Positions 1-12,025 of a stretch of 64,000 bases of DNA are shown here, piece after piece. The position numbers were made by a program, and so were the translations under genes. How positions within the stretch are numbered: position 1 is the first letter of the stretch; the number at the start of each line of letters is the position of its first letter. Source of the DNA: Dillenia suffruticosa. Its lineage: Eukaryota > Streptophyta > Magnoliopsida > Dilleniales > Dilleniaceae. The stretch lies in the NCBI GenBank assembly GCA_033439265.1, contig JAVTVX010000020.1, positions 19,734,001 to 19,798,000 of the forward strand, written 5' to 3'. The notes under the pieces were generated by a model. The model made no database searches and was not told where the DNA came from. It saw nothing but the letters and a program-made list of their open reading frames with translations.

Positions 1-109
1 AACAAACCTGGGAGCCTAAGGAAGCCATGAGAAGACAGCACCCTCAACTTTTCTCTGTATAGTTTCTTTTAGTCTCGAGGACGAGACTTGTTTTTAGGGG
101 GTTAAAAAA
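1..109 (+). mobile_element. 3' end of a Ty3/gypsy internal domain with polypurine tract
   Basis: The stretch TCGAGGACGAGACTTG followed by TTTTTAGGGGG (about 74-101) sits directly before an LTR starting TGTAATATCC. The same arrangement occurs before the 3' LTR at 53922 (TCGAGGACGAAATTTG, TTTTAGGG), where the element is complete. This is therefore the last internal sequence and polypurine tract of a plus-strand element whose body lies left of the window. No open reading frame remains in the visible part. Assignment to the Tekay/Del group is inferred from the polypurine context and LTR style. Confidence 0.7.
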
Positions 110-2436
110 TGTAATATCCAGAATAAAAAAAAAGGGATATTTAAAATTAGGGCTTAAAGCCCTAATTTATCTTCCATTCTCTCTCTCTCTCTTTCCCCCT
201 CTCTTCTCTCTCTCCCCTCTCTCTCCCTCTCTCCTTTTCTTCTCTCTTCTCCCGATCCCCTGCCACCGCGCCTCTCTCTCTCTCGCAACCATCCTCCACC
301 GTGAAGATCTCCGCGCGCCACCCACAGCCGCTGCAACTCCTCCCTCCCGTGAGTGATCCGCTGCAGCTACTCCCTGCACGAGCGCCACTGCTCTCTTCTT
401 CGCGCGAACCAGCTCGAACCCGCGCGAGCCAGCACGAACCCGCGCGAGCTAGCGCGAGCAGCGCGCGACCCCAGCGCGCCTCAGCACGCCCTAGCACGAG
501 CCAGCGTACACTCCAGCGCACGATCCACTGCTCCAGCACGCCCCAGCACGAGCGCGAGCGCTCCAACGTGCGACCCACAGCGCGAGCAGCGCACGATCCA
601 GCTTGCGAGTGCGCTTCAGCACGCGAGCCAGTGCCAGCACGAGTGCGAGCGCACGATCCGGCTTGCCAGGCCCACCAGGCCGCAGACCCACCAGGCCCGC
701 AGGCCCACCAGCCCGCGGCCCACGGCCCGCGAGGGCCCGTGACAGTCCGTGAGCCTCTGCGAAGGTTTTAGACCAAACCAACGGGCGAACGAAAGCTAGA
801 TCTGAGATCCGAGATCCGAAAAATCCTAGGTGAGAGAAATGAAATCTCTTCAACTCTTGAATAAACTTTGTTAAATTAGGTAACATTAGTTGGTTTTAGC
901 TTAAGATTTATTTTGAATTTTGGTTATTTACTTATAAATAGAATGAAATTGATGACAGTGAAGTTGTTTATAAATTGAGGAATTTAGGGTTTGTACAAAT
1001 TTAAGAAAAACGATAAACCCTGAAATAGTCGAGAATTGATGAAAATCGTGATGACTTTATTAGGTTGGCTATTTTGGTGATTCGATTGAAGGGAGCATTG
1101 CTTTACGTATTGTGGTTTTATTGGGGAGTGCTCTATCCTCCCCAAAATCTGTGAGTGGGATTTATTTCAATACTTTTGTTTAATATGTAAATCCTGTTTT
1201 ACAACATTTTGGTAATGAACATGATTTGTCGTATACTTGAAATGTTTCGACTGGTTTTAAAATTGATTTTTTTGAACCGATGGAGTGTCCAAAAACAGTG
1301 TTGAAATATAGAAATCATACATCCACGTGTTGAAATGTATAATGTACCATTTTATGCTATATGTTGCATTGGTTTATGAACCTGATTTCGGCACATTTTG
1401 ATATGATATTGGTTTTGGCCTTGAAAGCTTTGATATGTATTGTTCTGTAGCTACGAAAGACACCGTGAGAGACGCTTTGGTGGCGTCCGGATATGCCTAG
1501 GCCTGGGGTATCCCACGAGTTGTCGTGATTTGATTATCGACACGGTACTAGCCAAGTTGAACCCGAAAGGGGGAGGATTTGGATTTGGATTTGGATTGGA
1601 TATCCTCTCCAAGTCTAGCACCTGGACGAGGTTTGTCGCCAACGCGGGGGTAGAGAACACTTTAAATAAACTTGCACATAACACCCTCGGTGCGCCTGTC
1701 ATAGGTCGCGGTAGACCTCTGCCAGGACATTTTCGGCTGGCAGCTCTATGATTTTAAATGATGGTACTTTGGATGCATATTTGACTTCAAAATACGTGAA
1801 ATGATATATTGTTGAAATGAAAAGCATGATGATTTGAAATATGATTTATATACTTATGTTTTGATACTCCAACTTCACACTTCATATTTGACGATTGCAT
1901 TGACCCACTCACTCACTGAGTATTCTTTCCCGAGTACTCACCCCTCATTTCCCTTTTGTTTCAGAGATAGTATTTGACAAGAAGTATCGCTTTTAGGATG
2001 CTCAGTATCTTTGGGAGATCAGGCCCGGACTTGAGGGGTCATTGTGTGTTTCCGTTGTAAAAAATTTGTATTGGTGATATATATGTATTTTGAGGTCTAT
2101 AGATGACCATTTTTATAATTCTGGGATGACTGTATAAATATGGACATTTAAATTGTAGAACTCTCATGTCACTGCATGACATTACATTGAGGCATTTCTT
2201 TTTCGTTGCGTCTGTATTTGGGAATATGTCATGTCTTAGAAGTGTCCTCTAGGATCGCTCGGTGCCTCCTCTAAATCACAGGAGGGGTGACTGGCGTCTG
2301 TCCATGCCTTTGATGGGGGCATGGCAGTAGAGGTCTGTGGTTAGAACTGTGGAGAATTGTTTGATAGCCTTGCGTTGCCCTGGATTGTGCAGTATAGATG
2401 ATCTGGTTTGTTGTTGAGGATAATTTATGCATTTTG

Positions 2437-2446
2437 AGGCTGGGAT
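2437..2446. repeat. Left target-site duplication of the Mutator-like element
   Basis: AGGCTGGGAT here is repeated exactly at 3488-3497, on the other side of the inserted element. Confidence 0.8.
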
Positions 2447-3487
2447 AGGCCTGTTATGACACCCGGGTAGTGTCACGGGTACCCGTGACACTACCCGGTC
2501 AAAGCCCGAGCTCGAGCTCGGTCAACTCGAGCTCGGGTCGAGCTCGAGCTCAGTGATTCCTCTCTTGAGCTCGAGCTCGAGCCCACATTTCTTCAGGCCC
2601 GAAGCTCGTCGAGCTACCCGTCCCTCTCAAAACCTACTTCCTTCTTCCTATTCTCATTTCCCGCACACCTGCATACCCATCTCTGTTCGAAGGGCGAAGG
2701 CGAAGGCGAAGGGAGAAGGCGAAGGCGAAGGCGAAGGCGAAGGCAAAGGCGAAGGGCGAAGGGCGATCGAAGGTCTGCTCTCTCACCATCGCGATTGAAG
2801 GTCTCTGCTCCTTCGCCATCGCGATCGCCTGCTTCGATTCGAAGGTCTATACTCCTCTCACCATCGCGCGATGGTCCTCCTCCTGTCACCATCGCGATCG
2901 AAGATCTCCTCTTCATCTCACCATCGCGATCGAAGGTCTCCTCGAAGGTACTCTGTCTCTCTTTGTCTCTCTCTCTCTCTCTAGGGTTAGGGTTTCATGT
3001 CTCTGTCTCTCTCTGTCTCTCTAAGATCTCAACTCTCATCGGCTTCGAAGGTCTCCTTCAATTTCTGTGTGCGACGATCATCTCCTCGAAGGTAAAACTC
3101 TCGCTCTCTCTCTCTCTCTAGGGTTTTTCAGATTTGCTCTCCTTCTCATTCTAGGGTTTTCCAGATTTGCGCTCTCTCTCTCTCTCTCTCTCTCTCTGAG
3201 TTCCGCCTTCCGCCTTCCGGTTGTCGTGATCCCGGTTTCGGGTTTCGATTTGGGCTCGGGTTTGGATACGGTTTTGGGCTCGGGCTCGGGCACAATCTTG
3301 TCAGAGACCCGCGACACTCGAGCTCGAGCTCCTCGATGACACTTCGAGTCGAGCTCGAGCTCTAGAATCACAGGCTCGACGAGCTCGAGCCCGAGCTCGA
3401 GCCCGAGCTCGAGCTCACCTCCCGCAAACTCGAGCCGAGCTCGGGTATTGTGATACCCGGGCTCGACCCGGGTGTCATAACAACCCT
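2447..3487. mobile_element. Non-autonomous Mutator-like DNA transposon inside the LTR
   Basis: Both ends carry a terminal inverted repeat of about 22 bp. The left end reads AGGCCTGTTATGACACCCGG and the right end, reversed, reads AGGGTTGTTATGACACCCGG; 20 of the 22 positions match. A 10-bp duplication, AGGCTGGGAT, flanks it at 2437-2446 and 3488-3497, and the related LTR at 4934-7551 lacks the insertion. Ten-bp target duplications are typical of Mutator-like elements (hAT 8, Harbinger 3). The 1041-bp interior has no transposase frame. It holds arrays of the palindrome GAGCTC, a GCGAAG hexamer array and repeated ACCATCGCGATCGAAGGTCT units. Confidence 0.8.
2690..2765. repeat. Short tandem array, unit GCGAAG/GGCGAA
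   Basis: About ten units of GAAGGC, some reading GAAGGG, follow one another inside the Mutator-like element. Translations of this block are simple-sequence peptides. Confidence 0.85.
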
Positions 3488-3497
3488 AGGCTGGGAT
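3488..3497. repeat. Right target-site duplication of the Mutator-like element
   Basis: Exact copy of the 10 bp at 2437-2446, directly after the right terminal inverted repeat. Confidence 0.8.
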
Positions 3498-3640
3498 GAC
3501 CTCTTTTGGACAGGTAACAGGTTTGTTTTAATATGGGAGACCTCCGATATATGGGGAGATTCTGCACGATTTTCTGTAAAAATACAGCCGACATCTAGGG
3601 TAACGGGTGGCTGCTCACGCTCCAGGTTTGGGGGGTGACA

Positions 3641-4933
3641 GACGCAACAGCATGTGTGAGAAAATCATCTTTCATTCATTTCAGAATGCTGATTCACAAT
3701 ATATTTTGTACAGGATACTAGTTCAATGATCATAAAAAATTATTTGGTGGTTAAAGCATCCCACTAGGTATGTGGGGTCGAGAACTAACATGCCTTCCCC
3801 TTTTTATTAAGAAGAGGCTTTGCTTCCACTAAGATGTGTTCAAAAGATCAAAGTGGTTGATTTAAAAATATTGCTACTTTCACAAATTGGAAGACACAAA
3901 ATTTGTAATGCAATGGCTGCAATTTGAGCACTGCCTCAAAAATCTTTTCTCGGTTCCAGCAATCCAGCAATTGAAGATTTTTCAAACTGATCTCATTTTG
4001 TCTTTATTCTGTCCTTGGCAATTAATTTCTTGCAAACATTTTTCAAATTTTGGAGGTACATTAACTATTTTTGCATTTCAAAGATAATGGACACCCTTTT
4101 TGTTGGACCCATATTTGGTGGGTTGGGGGGGGGGGTGGGGGGAAGGCATGTAGATTCCTATCCATATAAAGTGGTGTTCTATCGACTGCATACATGCCTT
4201 TGTATTCATGTTTGAAAAAATACATTAAAAACTACTTTAACCCACGCCCTCTTACAGTATACTTATCCTGCTACAATGCTAGATCCAAAACAACACTTAA
4301 CTCTGAAAAAGAAAACATTCCTGAATCGAGTCCATTTTTCAAATTCTTGAAAGACAATACTTTTACCTCGAAATCAATACAAGTCTGATACCCAATTTTT
4401 ACAGGCGAAATTCATAACTTACACAATCTTATACCAAATTAAAGGTCCACAAGAGAATGAAAACATTTCTCACGTTCCGCTTCTTTAAAACAATGTTCAG
4501 AGTGTCCTCAAGTTGCCTTTTCTTGTGCTTCCTAGCTTTATCCAGAGCACCATCCGCCTCTGCAACAATTGATAAACACTTGCCAAAAAGATTAAACTGG
4601 CGCCAACTAAGCAGCAACTTTGCAAGAATGTCTGGGTTAGTAATTCGGTAAATGCCCCCACACAAGGAGATGGATCAGGAAACAAGGCTAGCATCATAAT
4701 GAGATGGAAGGAACTGAATGTATCACAGATTTCCATAAACACTTATCCTGTTACATATTGCAGAAGAAAATAGGCAAGTAGTGCTTAACTGCAAGATCAA
4801 CAATTTTATTACACTAGCGTCTCCAAAATCACCACAGCATCATATGAATATGCATGCATATTATAGTTCCTTTCAAAATACTATTGAATAGAACTTCATC
4901 ATTTTTTACTGTCATTTGCATTATCAATTCAAC
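3641..4933. other. Spacer between two gypsy LTRs, no clear gene
   Basis: AT-rich sequence without a start-to-stop frame of recognisable family. A G-run at 4128-4142 (GTTGGGGGGGGGGG) could form a G-quadruplex. A tRNA-like stretch near 3745-3800 (TGGTTAAAGCATCCCACTAG, then GGGTCGAGAAC) recalls a degraded SINE, too weak to call. One minus-strand frame (4429-4665) is listed separately. Confidence 0.5.
4429..4665 (-). pseudogene. Possible exon remnant of an unrecognised protein
   Basis: A 78-residue minus-strand frame with non-repetitive composition, unlike the low-complexity frames around it. It contains [20 protein letters not shown], then [20 protein letters not shown], which looks like an amphipathic helix followed by a basic helix. 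I do not recognise the family. On the minus strand, sequence resembling an intron end (TTACTAACCCAG) lies just before ACATTCTTGC, so this may be one exon of a lost gene. No neighbouring exon could be identified. It may equally be chance. Confidence 0.25.
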
Positions 4934-7551
4934 TGATATAATACAGTACCTCTTGTTTTATCCAATTAGTAGGGCCTTTGGCACCGGCTACATTCTCCTC
5001 TCTATCTCTCCCTCTCTCTCTTTCCCTCTCTCTCTCTCTCTCTCTCACTCCGTCCCTTCCTCTCCCGCTGCCGCCGCCAGCACCGCCGCTCGCCACCACA
5101 CCCAGCCGCCGCTGCTCCTTCCTCCTCACGCGAGTGCGCTAGCCGCAGCGCCTTCCTCCTCCGCCGAGCGATCGCAGCCACCACCCGGTCCCGCCGCCGC
5201 GAAGATCGCCGTGCGCCACCCACAGCCGCTGCAGCTCCTCCCTCCCGCGAGCGAGCCATTGCAGCTCCTCCCTGCACGAGCGCCACTACGCTCTCCTTCG
5301 CGCGACTGCACGCTCTCCTTCGTGCGACTGCGCGCTCTCCCGAGCGCGAGCGCGTACTACGCGAGCCCAGCGCGAGCCCAGCTCGAGCCAGCGCACGAAC
5401 CCAGCCAGCGCGCGAGTCCAGCGCGAGCCCAGCGCGAGTAGCGCCCGAGCCTAGCGCGAGCAGCGCGCGACCCCCTACGCTCCTCTGCACGCTCCTACAC
5501 GAGCGCCAGCGCGCCCTTGCGCGCCTCTGCACGAGCCCCTGCGTGCCTCCGGCATGCCCCAATACGAGCCCTTGCGTGCCTCCAGCGCGCGATCCACTGC
5601 TCGAGCGCGCCCCAGCACGAGCGCGAGAGCTCCAGCGCCCGACCCATTGTGCGAGCGCTCGATCCAGCTCGCGAGCGCGAGCCCTAGCCACTGTGGCCCA
5701 GTCCAGCACGCGGCCCAGCCCAGTCCGGCCCCCGGCCCGCGGCCCGCGGCCCACCAAACCCATCAGACCCGTAGGCCCACCAGGCCCGCCAGCCCATTAG
5801 CCCTTCAGCCCGCGGCCCACGAGCCCGCGATGGCCCGTGACAGTCCGTGAGCCTCTGCGAAGGTTTTAGACAAACCGACGGGCGAACGAAAACTAGATCC
5901 GAGATCCGAGATACCCTAGGTGAGAGAAATGAAATCTCTTTAACTCTTAAATAAATTTTGTCAAATTAGGTAGTTTTGGTTGAAAAGAAAAATTGAAGAT
6001 TCATAATTAGGCCCTTATTTGATATCGAACCGTGCTGATTTGATTAGGTTGGCTATTTTGGTGATTTGATTGAGGGGAGCATTGCTCTACGTATTGTGGT
6101 TTTATTGGGGATTGCGCTATCCTCCCCAAAACTGTGAGTGAGATTCATTTCAATACTTTTGTTTAATATGTAAACTCTATTTTACAACATTTTGATGAAT
6201 AAGCATGATTTGTCATATGTTTGAAATGTTTTGACAGTTTTTAAAATTGATTTTTGTGAACCGATGGAGTGTCCAAAAACTGTGTTGAATTATAAAATTA
6301 TGCATCCATGTGGTTGAAATGTATAATGTGCCATTTTATGCTAGATGTTGCATTTGGTTTGTAAACCTGATTTCTGTACATTTTTTATGCGATATTGATT
6401 TTAGCCTTGAGGGCTTTGGATTATACTGTTCCGTAGCTACGAAGGACACCGTGAGAGACGCTTTGGTGGCGTCCGGATATGCCTAGGCCTGGGGTATCCC
6501 ACGAGTTGTCGTGATTTGATTATCGATACGGTACTAGCCAGGTTGAACCCGAAAGGGGGAGGATTTGGATTTGGATTTTGATATCCTCTCCAAATCTAGT
6601 ATCTGGACGAGGTTCGTCGCCAACGTCGGGGTAAAGAGCACTTTAAATAAACTTGCATATAACACCCCCGGTGCGCCTGTCATAGGTCACGGTAGACCTC
6701 TGTCAGGACATTTTCGGCTGACAGCTCTATGATTTTAATGACAGTGCTTTGGATGCATATTTGACTTGATAATGCGTGCAAATGATATATTGTTGAAATG
6801 AAAAGTATGATAATTTGAAATATGATTTGTGTACTTATGTTTTGACACTCCAACTTCACACTTCATATTTGATGATTGCATTGAACCACTCACTCACTGA
6901 GTATTCTTCCCCGAGTACTCACCCCTCACTTCCCTTCTTGTTTCAGAGATAGCATTTGACAAGGAGCGTTGCTTTTAGGACGCTCAATATCATTGGGAGA
7001 TTTGATCTAGATCTGAGGAGTTGTTGTATATTTCCGTTGAAATTTCGTGAGTTAGCAATTGTATTGGTGATATATATGTATTATGAGATCGATAGACGAC
7101 CATTGTATAATTTTTGGATGACTGTATAAATATGGACATGTCATTGCATAACATTGTATTGAGACATTTCTGGTTCATTGTGTAAGTATTTGGGATTGTG
7201 TCATGTCTTAGAAGTGTCCTCTAGGATTGCTCGGTGTCTTCTCTAAATCACAGGAGGGGGACTGGCGGCTATCCATGTCTTTGACGGGGCATGACAGTAG
7301 AGGTCTGTGGTTAGGTTGTTGGAAATTTTTATAGCCTTGCGTTATCTGGATGTCGGCTGTGAGATTGGTTGATTTTGGAGAGGACGAGATGACCATTTGA
7401 TTTTAATACAAGATGATTGTGATTTATACAGGGTAAATTGTATTTGGGAAACCTCCGAAATATGGGGAGACTCTGCCCGATATTCTGTAAAAATACAGCC
7501 AGCATTCAGGATAACGGGTGGCTGTTCACGATTCGGATTCGGGGTATGACA
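4934..7551 (+). mobile_element. Second LTR (solo or truncated) of the gypsy family at 110-3640
   Basis: Homologous to the LTR at 110-3640: CT-rich block (about 5000-5045), CpG-rich degenerate repeats (about 5200-5840), the segment around AGCTACGAAGGACACCGTGA (6437), the module at 6885-6952, and the end GGGGTATGACA at 7551. The left boundary is uncertain because the first ~70 bp match poorly. TTCAA occurs just outside both proposed ends (4928-4932 and 7553-7557), which could be a 5-bp target duplication, offset by one C on each side. No primer-binding site or polypurine tract adjoins it, so a solo LTR is most likely. Confidence 0.65.
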
Positions 7552-8192
7552 CTTCAATAATCCTATTGTCCCAGGCCAAGAAAGATCAGATAAATTAAGG
7601 ACATTACCGGAACAAAAACTCCAACTTCCAAGGATAAACTTCTAGATCAGCTTACGTATGGGACCGAATAACATCTGTATTACTCACCATTAATACCTAC
7701 AAGTAGAGATATTTCCATGGCATGACAAGGACATGGCAGTAAACAAAATATTGTGATACACAGTGCAGTATCAGCTTACGTATGGAACCGAATAACATAA
7801 ATAAAATGAAAAACTTCCTAGTCTATTAAAGTTGCTTGCTAGTACGACTTTCACTTTAGTAATTAAAAAATTTAAACAACACAAGTATGAGCATTAGCAA
7901 CATTTGTCCTTAACCAAAGGCTCCAATAAAAAGCACAAAATAATGAAAACATCGAAGGCTGCGTATGTCAGCACTATGCAAATTATCTCTTAGCATGACA
8001 AATGCCCAAGAAAGTAAATTTGTTCAAAGGACAATCTTATTACAGCAAAGACATAAATCAAAACCTAGATTCAAACGGAAAGCAAGAAAGAAAATTGAAA
8101 AAGAAACTCAAAAATGAAAACTCTAGATTCAATTATTTCTCCATCAAATCCAGAACTTCAACAAAATTATAAGTCAAGTATGAAAAAAACAG
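7552..8192. repeat. Spacer with a separated 29-bp direct repeat
   Basis: No gene is visible. The sequence ATCAGCTTACGTATGG followed by ACCGAATAACAT occurs at 7646-7674 and, with one mismatch, at 7770-7798. The rest is AT-rich without recognisable features. Confidence 0.6.
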
Positions 8193-8691
8193 TGTTAGAT
8201 TTATTACACAACGTATAAATTATAAATTCAAAATTTTTAGATAAATATTTCAATATGTAGGTTTCTAAGAAATCGACTGATCCGCTAATTCTCTCGTATG
8301 GATCACTCGACTAGGATGGTGATCATGAAACGAATCATCACCATGGATCCACAACCTCTCAACCCAAAATCCGATAAGCCAATGATGAAAAAAATTTTCC
8401 TACATGAAAATTTCTCGAACTCATCATGCTATTCTCACTATAGAGAATTTGTACCTCTCTCTTCTCTCAATTTTCATGAGAGTTCTCTCTATGTGAGACA
8501 ATATACCTTGTCACGTTCTCTCTGTTTTTTTTTTGAAAAAAGGAATTGTTTAGATCCATTTTCTTATGGAGAGAGAGGGAGACTATTGCCGGAGAGGTTA
8601 ATTATTTTATTGGTTAGTTAAGGGCTGATTAAAAAAAAAAAAAAACTAACCCCACGTAAAAACTACCCCAATGTAGGCATAACTACCTACA
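8193..8691 (-). repeat. 3' LTR of the decayed copia element
   Basis: It starts TGTTAGATTT and ends TACCTACA. Immediately to the right, TCTTCCACTTG is a polypurine tract when read on the minus strand (CAAGTGGAAGA). It aligns with 11520-12025, for example GAGAATTTGTACCTCTCTCT at 8446 and 11784. A short poly-A run interrupts it near 8631-8645. Confidence 0.75.
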
Positions 8692-9830
8692 TCTTCCACT
8701 TGTACACGAAAATATTTTACATCCGACACAAAAATACAACTCATGCGATGTGTTACATCACTCTACTGGACTTTCATATAGAATTGGACGTAGTATGACC
8801 GATGAGTATACCTGTAAATAAAAACTTCTTGATATATTTATTAGGATGATCGAGAAGCCACCGTTAGAATAAAAAAGAATTCACTATACCCCAAACTCAA
8901 TGCAATTATATCCATCGAACTGTTTTTCTTATCGAAAATGATTCTTAATTATTTGCTCGACTATATATTTACTATTATATTTAAATCCCAACATGGCTAA
9001 ACATAACAGGCCAGCCAATGAATACAACACCATGATATAATGCCGATTGGTCTTCCTTTCATACTACTTACTTTCAATCTTATCTTAACTCATTTCCTAG
9101 ACATATACCGTCAAACCAAATCAATCATGATTTCTTGATAACATATTAAAGTAATAACACAAAAATAAAATATCAAGAGACAAACGAAAGTTGTAAGAGT
9201 ATAAAAGATCCCACTTAATAGATTTTGGGTTTTATACAATGGTAACGTGAATCATAATCATACTATCGTTTTAAATAATAGCTCTCTCTATCTCTTGGTC
9301 GTCTTATCACACGCGATATAAAATACATGCCACACTGTTATTCCCCATCTCTCAAAATGACATATGTCAGATTTTTCTAATACTATACAGATATGAGACT
9401 CAGTTTACATATAAAATTTTACTTAGAGATCTCAAAAAGAGTATTTCAGAGACGATATCACTTGACGTCGGTGATATCTAAGTTCTCAACCTAGCTACTC
9501 ACAGACAATATGGATATAAGTATATCCATGTTGGTCATGTCGCATATGACCATATCCTAAACACATATTAGGGTGACTTATATTTTAGCAGAGCTATTCT
9601 TAAAGTCTCTTATGACTAGAAATCGTTTTATTTCCGTTCACTCAGAATTGGAAGTGGTTACTCGTATAAGAGAGTCGACCATGTCTATCTAACATATCCT
9701 TTATCAGAACTCACTACAGAATATATGGCAATAAATAAATGAAAAAAATTAAATTTGTGACTGTATAATGCATATATGTCATATGTATTAATAAACATAA
9801 AAAACATCAATATAGTACAAATGAAAAATG

Positions 9831-10187
9831 TCATATTACATATAAATCCAATGATTCCATATTGTGTGTAAAAGTGTATTTAATCATCATTAAAACATTT
9901 TCGGTGATATCTTTCACAAAATGGTATCTGCTATCAATGTGTTTGATTTTACTGTGATACTTAGGGTTTCGATTAGTGGCAATGACGGCTTGATTATCAA
10001 AATAAATCATTACCGACCTTCCACTATCTGCTACAACTTCTAAATCATTTAGAAATCTCCGAAACCAAACATTCTTGAGAACTGCAGTTGAACATCTCAC
10101 AAGCTCAGTTTCTATAGTAAATAGAAATACACAGATTTGATTTTTGCTTCTCCAAAACAAGGTATAATTTATTGAGCAAGATAGCAA
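9831..10187 (-). pseudogene. Ty1/copia RNase H fragment
   Basis: It matches the C-terminal RNase H of copia pol: TELVRCSTAVLKNVWFRRFL, VMIYFDNQAVIATNRNPKYH, then KHIDSRYHFVKDI. The usual SxDNQAAI is FDNQAVI with the aspartate kept. The N-terminal part and the link to reverse transcriptase (10188-10691) are out of frame. Downstream of it, 8692-9830 is non-coding but conserved with the second copia element. Confidence 0.8.
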
Positions 10188-10691
10188 AAAATTGATGTCG
10201 ATTTGCGTATATCTAGATCGCCACCTCAGTACGCGTTTGAATACTCAACAAAACGCAAATCACCTCCTCCGCAACACAAGGAGAGGTTCATAATTCTTTT
10301 GAAATATTTCAAAATCCTTTTCACTACTCTCTAATGATCCATTTCAGTATTCAATTGATATCTACTCATTAAATCGATTGCATAAACAAATATCTGATCA
10401 TGTACGCATCATTGCATACACTAGACTATCATTGCACTATATAAGAGATTCTACTCGTCTCCCTTATTTTTTTTCTAAATTTTAGGATATATATGAAGAT
10501 TCAGGTTTTCACCTTTAGGTATAAGAATATCTATTGGGTTACAATCACTCATATCGAAATACTAAAAAATCTTCCTGATATGAAACTTTTGCTAAAGAGT
10601 TAACATACTTTTCAATCGACCCCTCTGGATCTTAACTCTGAGAATGAACTAAGTGTCACCTATGTCATTCATATCAAGACTCGACAAATAA

Positions 10692-11027
10692 TCATATTTT
10701 AATAGTCATCAGATACTCTCTATTATTCTCGACCAACAGAATATCACTTATATATAAGAATATGATCACAAAAATGTCATTAGAATGTATTAAGTATACG
10801 CAATGATTATCTTTGATCATTACAAATTTATAAAATATCACATTTTCGTGAAATCTCAAATACCACTGTTTAGATGATAGTTTAAGATTGTATATCAACT
10901 TCCGAAATCGATAGATTTTATTCTCTTGATCTATTAGAACAAACCCAAAGAATTGTTTCATGTAAATCTCTTCATCCAAACTTCCATTAAAGAAACCAAT
11001 TTTTATGTTCATTCGGTGTAACTCCAA
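10692..11027 (-). pseudogene. Ty1/copia reverse transcriptase fragment
   Basis: A 111-residue open stretch with the copia RT core: NGSLDEEIYMKQ, where the family usually has a following proline-glutamate; KQWYLRFHE; and FLYISDILLVENNREYLM, which aligns with the family's LYVDDILLAGNN. The catalytic YVDD reads YISD, so the first metal-binding aspartate is gone and the enzyme cannot be active. Gag, protease and integrase are absent upstream. Confidence 0.8.
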
Positions 11028-11519
11028 ATTAATGTTCGTGATAATTGTTAAAAGTAAACTGATTGAGATAAATCGGACTTCTCTCTCCGATAGTCCATGC
11101 CCTTGGTCTAAGTATCACCATGGGTACTAGACGGGTCTTATACCTCACCACTGATCTGTCGATCTTTCTCTTGACCTTGAGACCCTACTCGTTCCCCATA
11201 GTTTTTCTACTTTCAGGCAAATCAACTAGGTTCTTGAAAATCTACTCGTTTCTAATAGTCTTTATGCTTTTAGGCAAATCAACTAACTCCCAGATCTTGT
11301 TAATTCTCATCAACTCTTTCTCTACATCTATAGCTTTTAACAAATGATCGTTCGCAGAACTATTGAGAGCCTCTTGAACTATTTTAGGTTTTTTATCGTT
11401 TTCAAGAGTCACAATAAAGGTTTTACCCTCAATTAGGAAACGATATTTAAGTACGCATTGTCGATACTTCTACGAAGAGAGAAAACCCATTCACATCTAG
11501 ATTTAAAACCCATTCACAT

Positions 11520-12025
11520 CTAGATTTATTATACTATATGAGTATGCGAAAACTATAAATTATATGTTTGGAATTTTTGGATAAATATCTCAATTTGTAG
11601 ACTTCTAAGAAATCATGCAATCCACATACTCTTTCGTACGGATCACTCAGCCAGAATGGTGATTATGAAATGAACTACCACCACGGATCCATTACTCCTC
11701 AGCCCAAAATCAAATAATCCAATGACGGTAGAAATTTTCCTATTTGAAAATTTTTCAAACCCCACCATACTATTCTCACTCTAGAGAATTTGTACCTCTC
11801 TCTTCTCTCAATCACCATGAGAGTTCTCTCTCTATGAGACAATGTACCCTCTTACGTTCTCTCTCTATTTTTTTTTCAAAAAAGGAATTGTTCCGAACCA
11901 TTTTCTTATGGAGAGAGAGGGAGACTATTGTTGGGAAGGTTAATTTGGTTAGTTAAAGGTGATTTAAAAAAAACTAACCCCACGTAAAAACTGCCCCAAT
12001 GTAGGCATAAGCATAACTATCAACA
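11520..12025 (-). repeat. 5' LTR of the decayed copia element
   Basis: It aligns with 8193-8691 throughout and ends in CAACA at 12025. The expected primer-binding site on its left is not recognisable. In its place CCCATTCACATCTAGATTTA is duplicated in tandem (about 11487-11528). Confidence 0.7.

Larger units (their letters stand above)
110..3640 (+). mobile_element. 3' LTR of a Ty3/gypsy (probably Tekay/Del-like) element, interrupted
   Basis: It begins TG at 110 after the polypurine tract and ends in TGACA at 3640. A second copy lies at about 4934-7551 and matches over most of its length (for example 1440-1760 with 6420-6730, and 1905-1970 with 6885-6952). Without the inserted element at 2447-3487 it is about 2.48 kb. 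It carries a CT-rich block (170-250), a CpG-rich block of degenerate CGCGAGCCAGCACGA-like units (about 300-770), then AT-rich sequence. Reading frames through the GC-rich block are low-complexity and are not called genes. No primer-binding site follows 3640, which agrees with a 3' LTR. Confidence 0.8.
8193..12025 (-). mobile_element. Decayed Ty1/copia retrotransposon
   Basis: Two diverged LTRs of about 0.5 kb lie at 8193-8691 (3' LTR) and about 11520-12025 (5' LTR), read on the minus strand. Between them are pol remnants: reverse transcriptase at 10692-11027 and RNase H at 9831-10187. The element is internally deleted: gag, protease and integrase, which would lie next to the 5' LTR, are missing. 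AACAG before 8193 and AATAG after 12025 could be a target duplication with one change. The interior between RNase H and the 3' LTR matches the equivalent part of the copia element at 19529-26563. Confidence 0.8.

Noticed and set aside
301-771. Open frame of 156 codons and overlapping frames on both strands in the GC-rich LTR block
   Set aside because: Arginine/alanine/proline-rich translations of a degenerate CpG minisatellite. All frames are open because of composition, and the block lies within an LTR.
3740-3810. Possible SINE fragment
   Set aside because: Box-like words are present, but no defined ends, no poly-A tail and no second copy in the window.
5002-5763. Minus-strand frame of 253 codons
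   Set aside because: Same GC-rich minisatellite in the second LTR. The related LTR does not preserve this frame.
110-7551. The two gypsy LTRs as 5' and 3' LTR of one element
   Set aside because: The first has a polypurine tract before it and no primer site after it, so it is a 3' LTR. The 1.3 kb between them shows no gypsy sequence.
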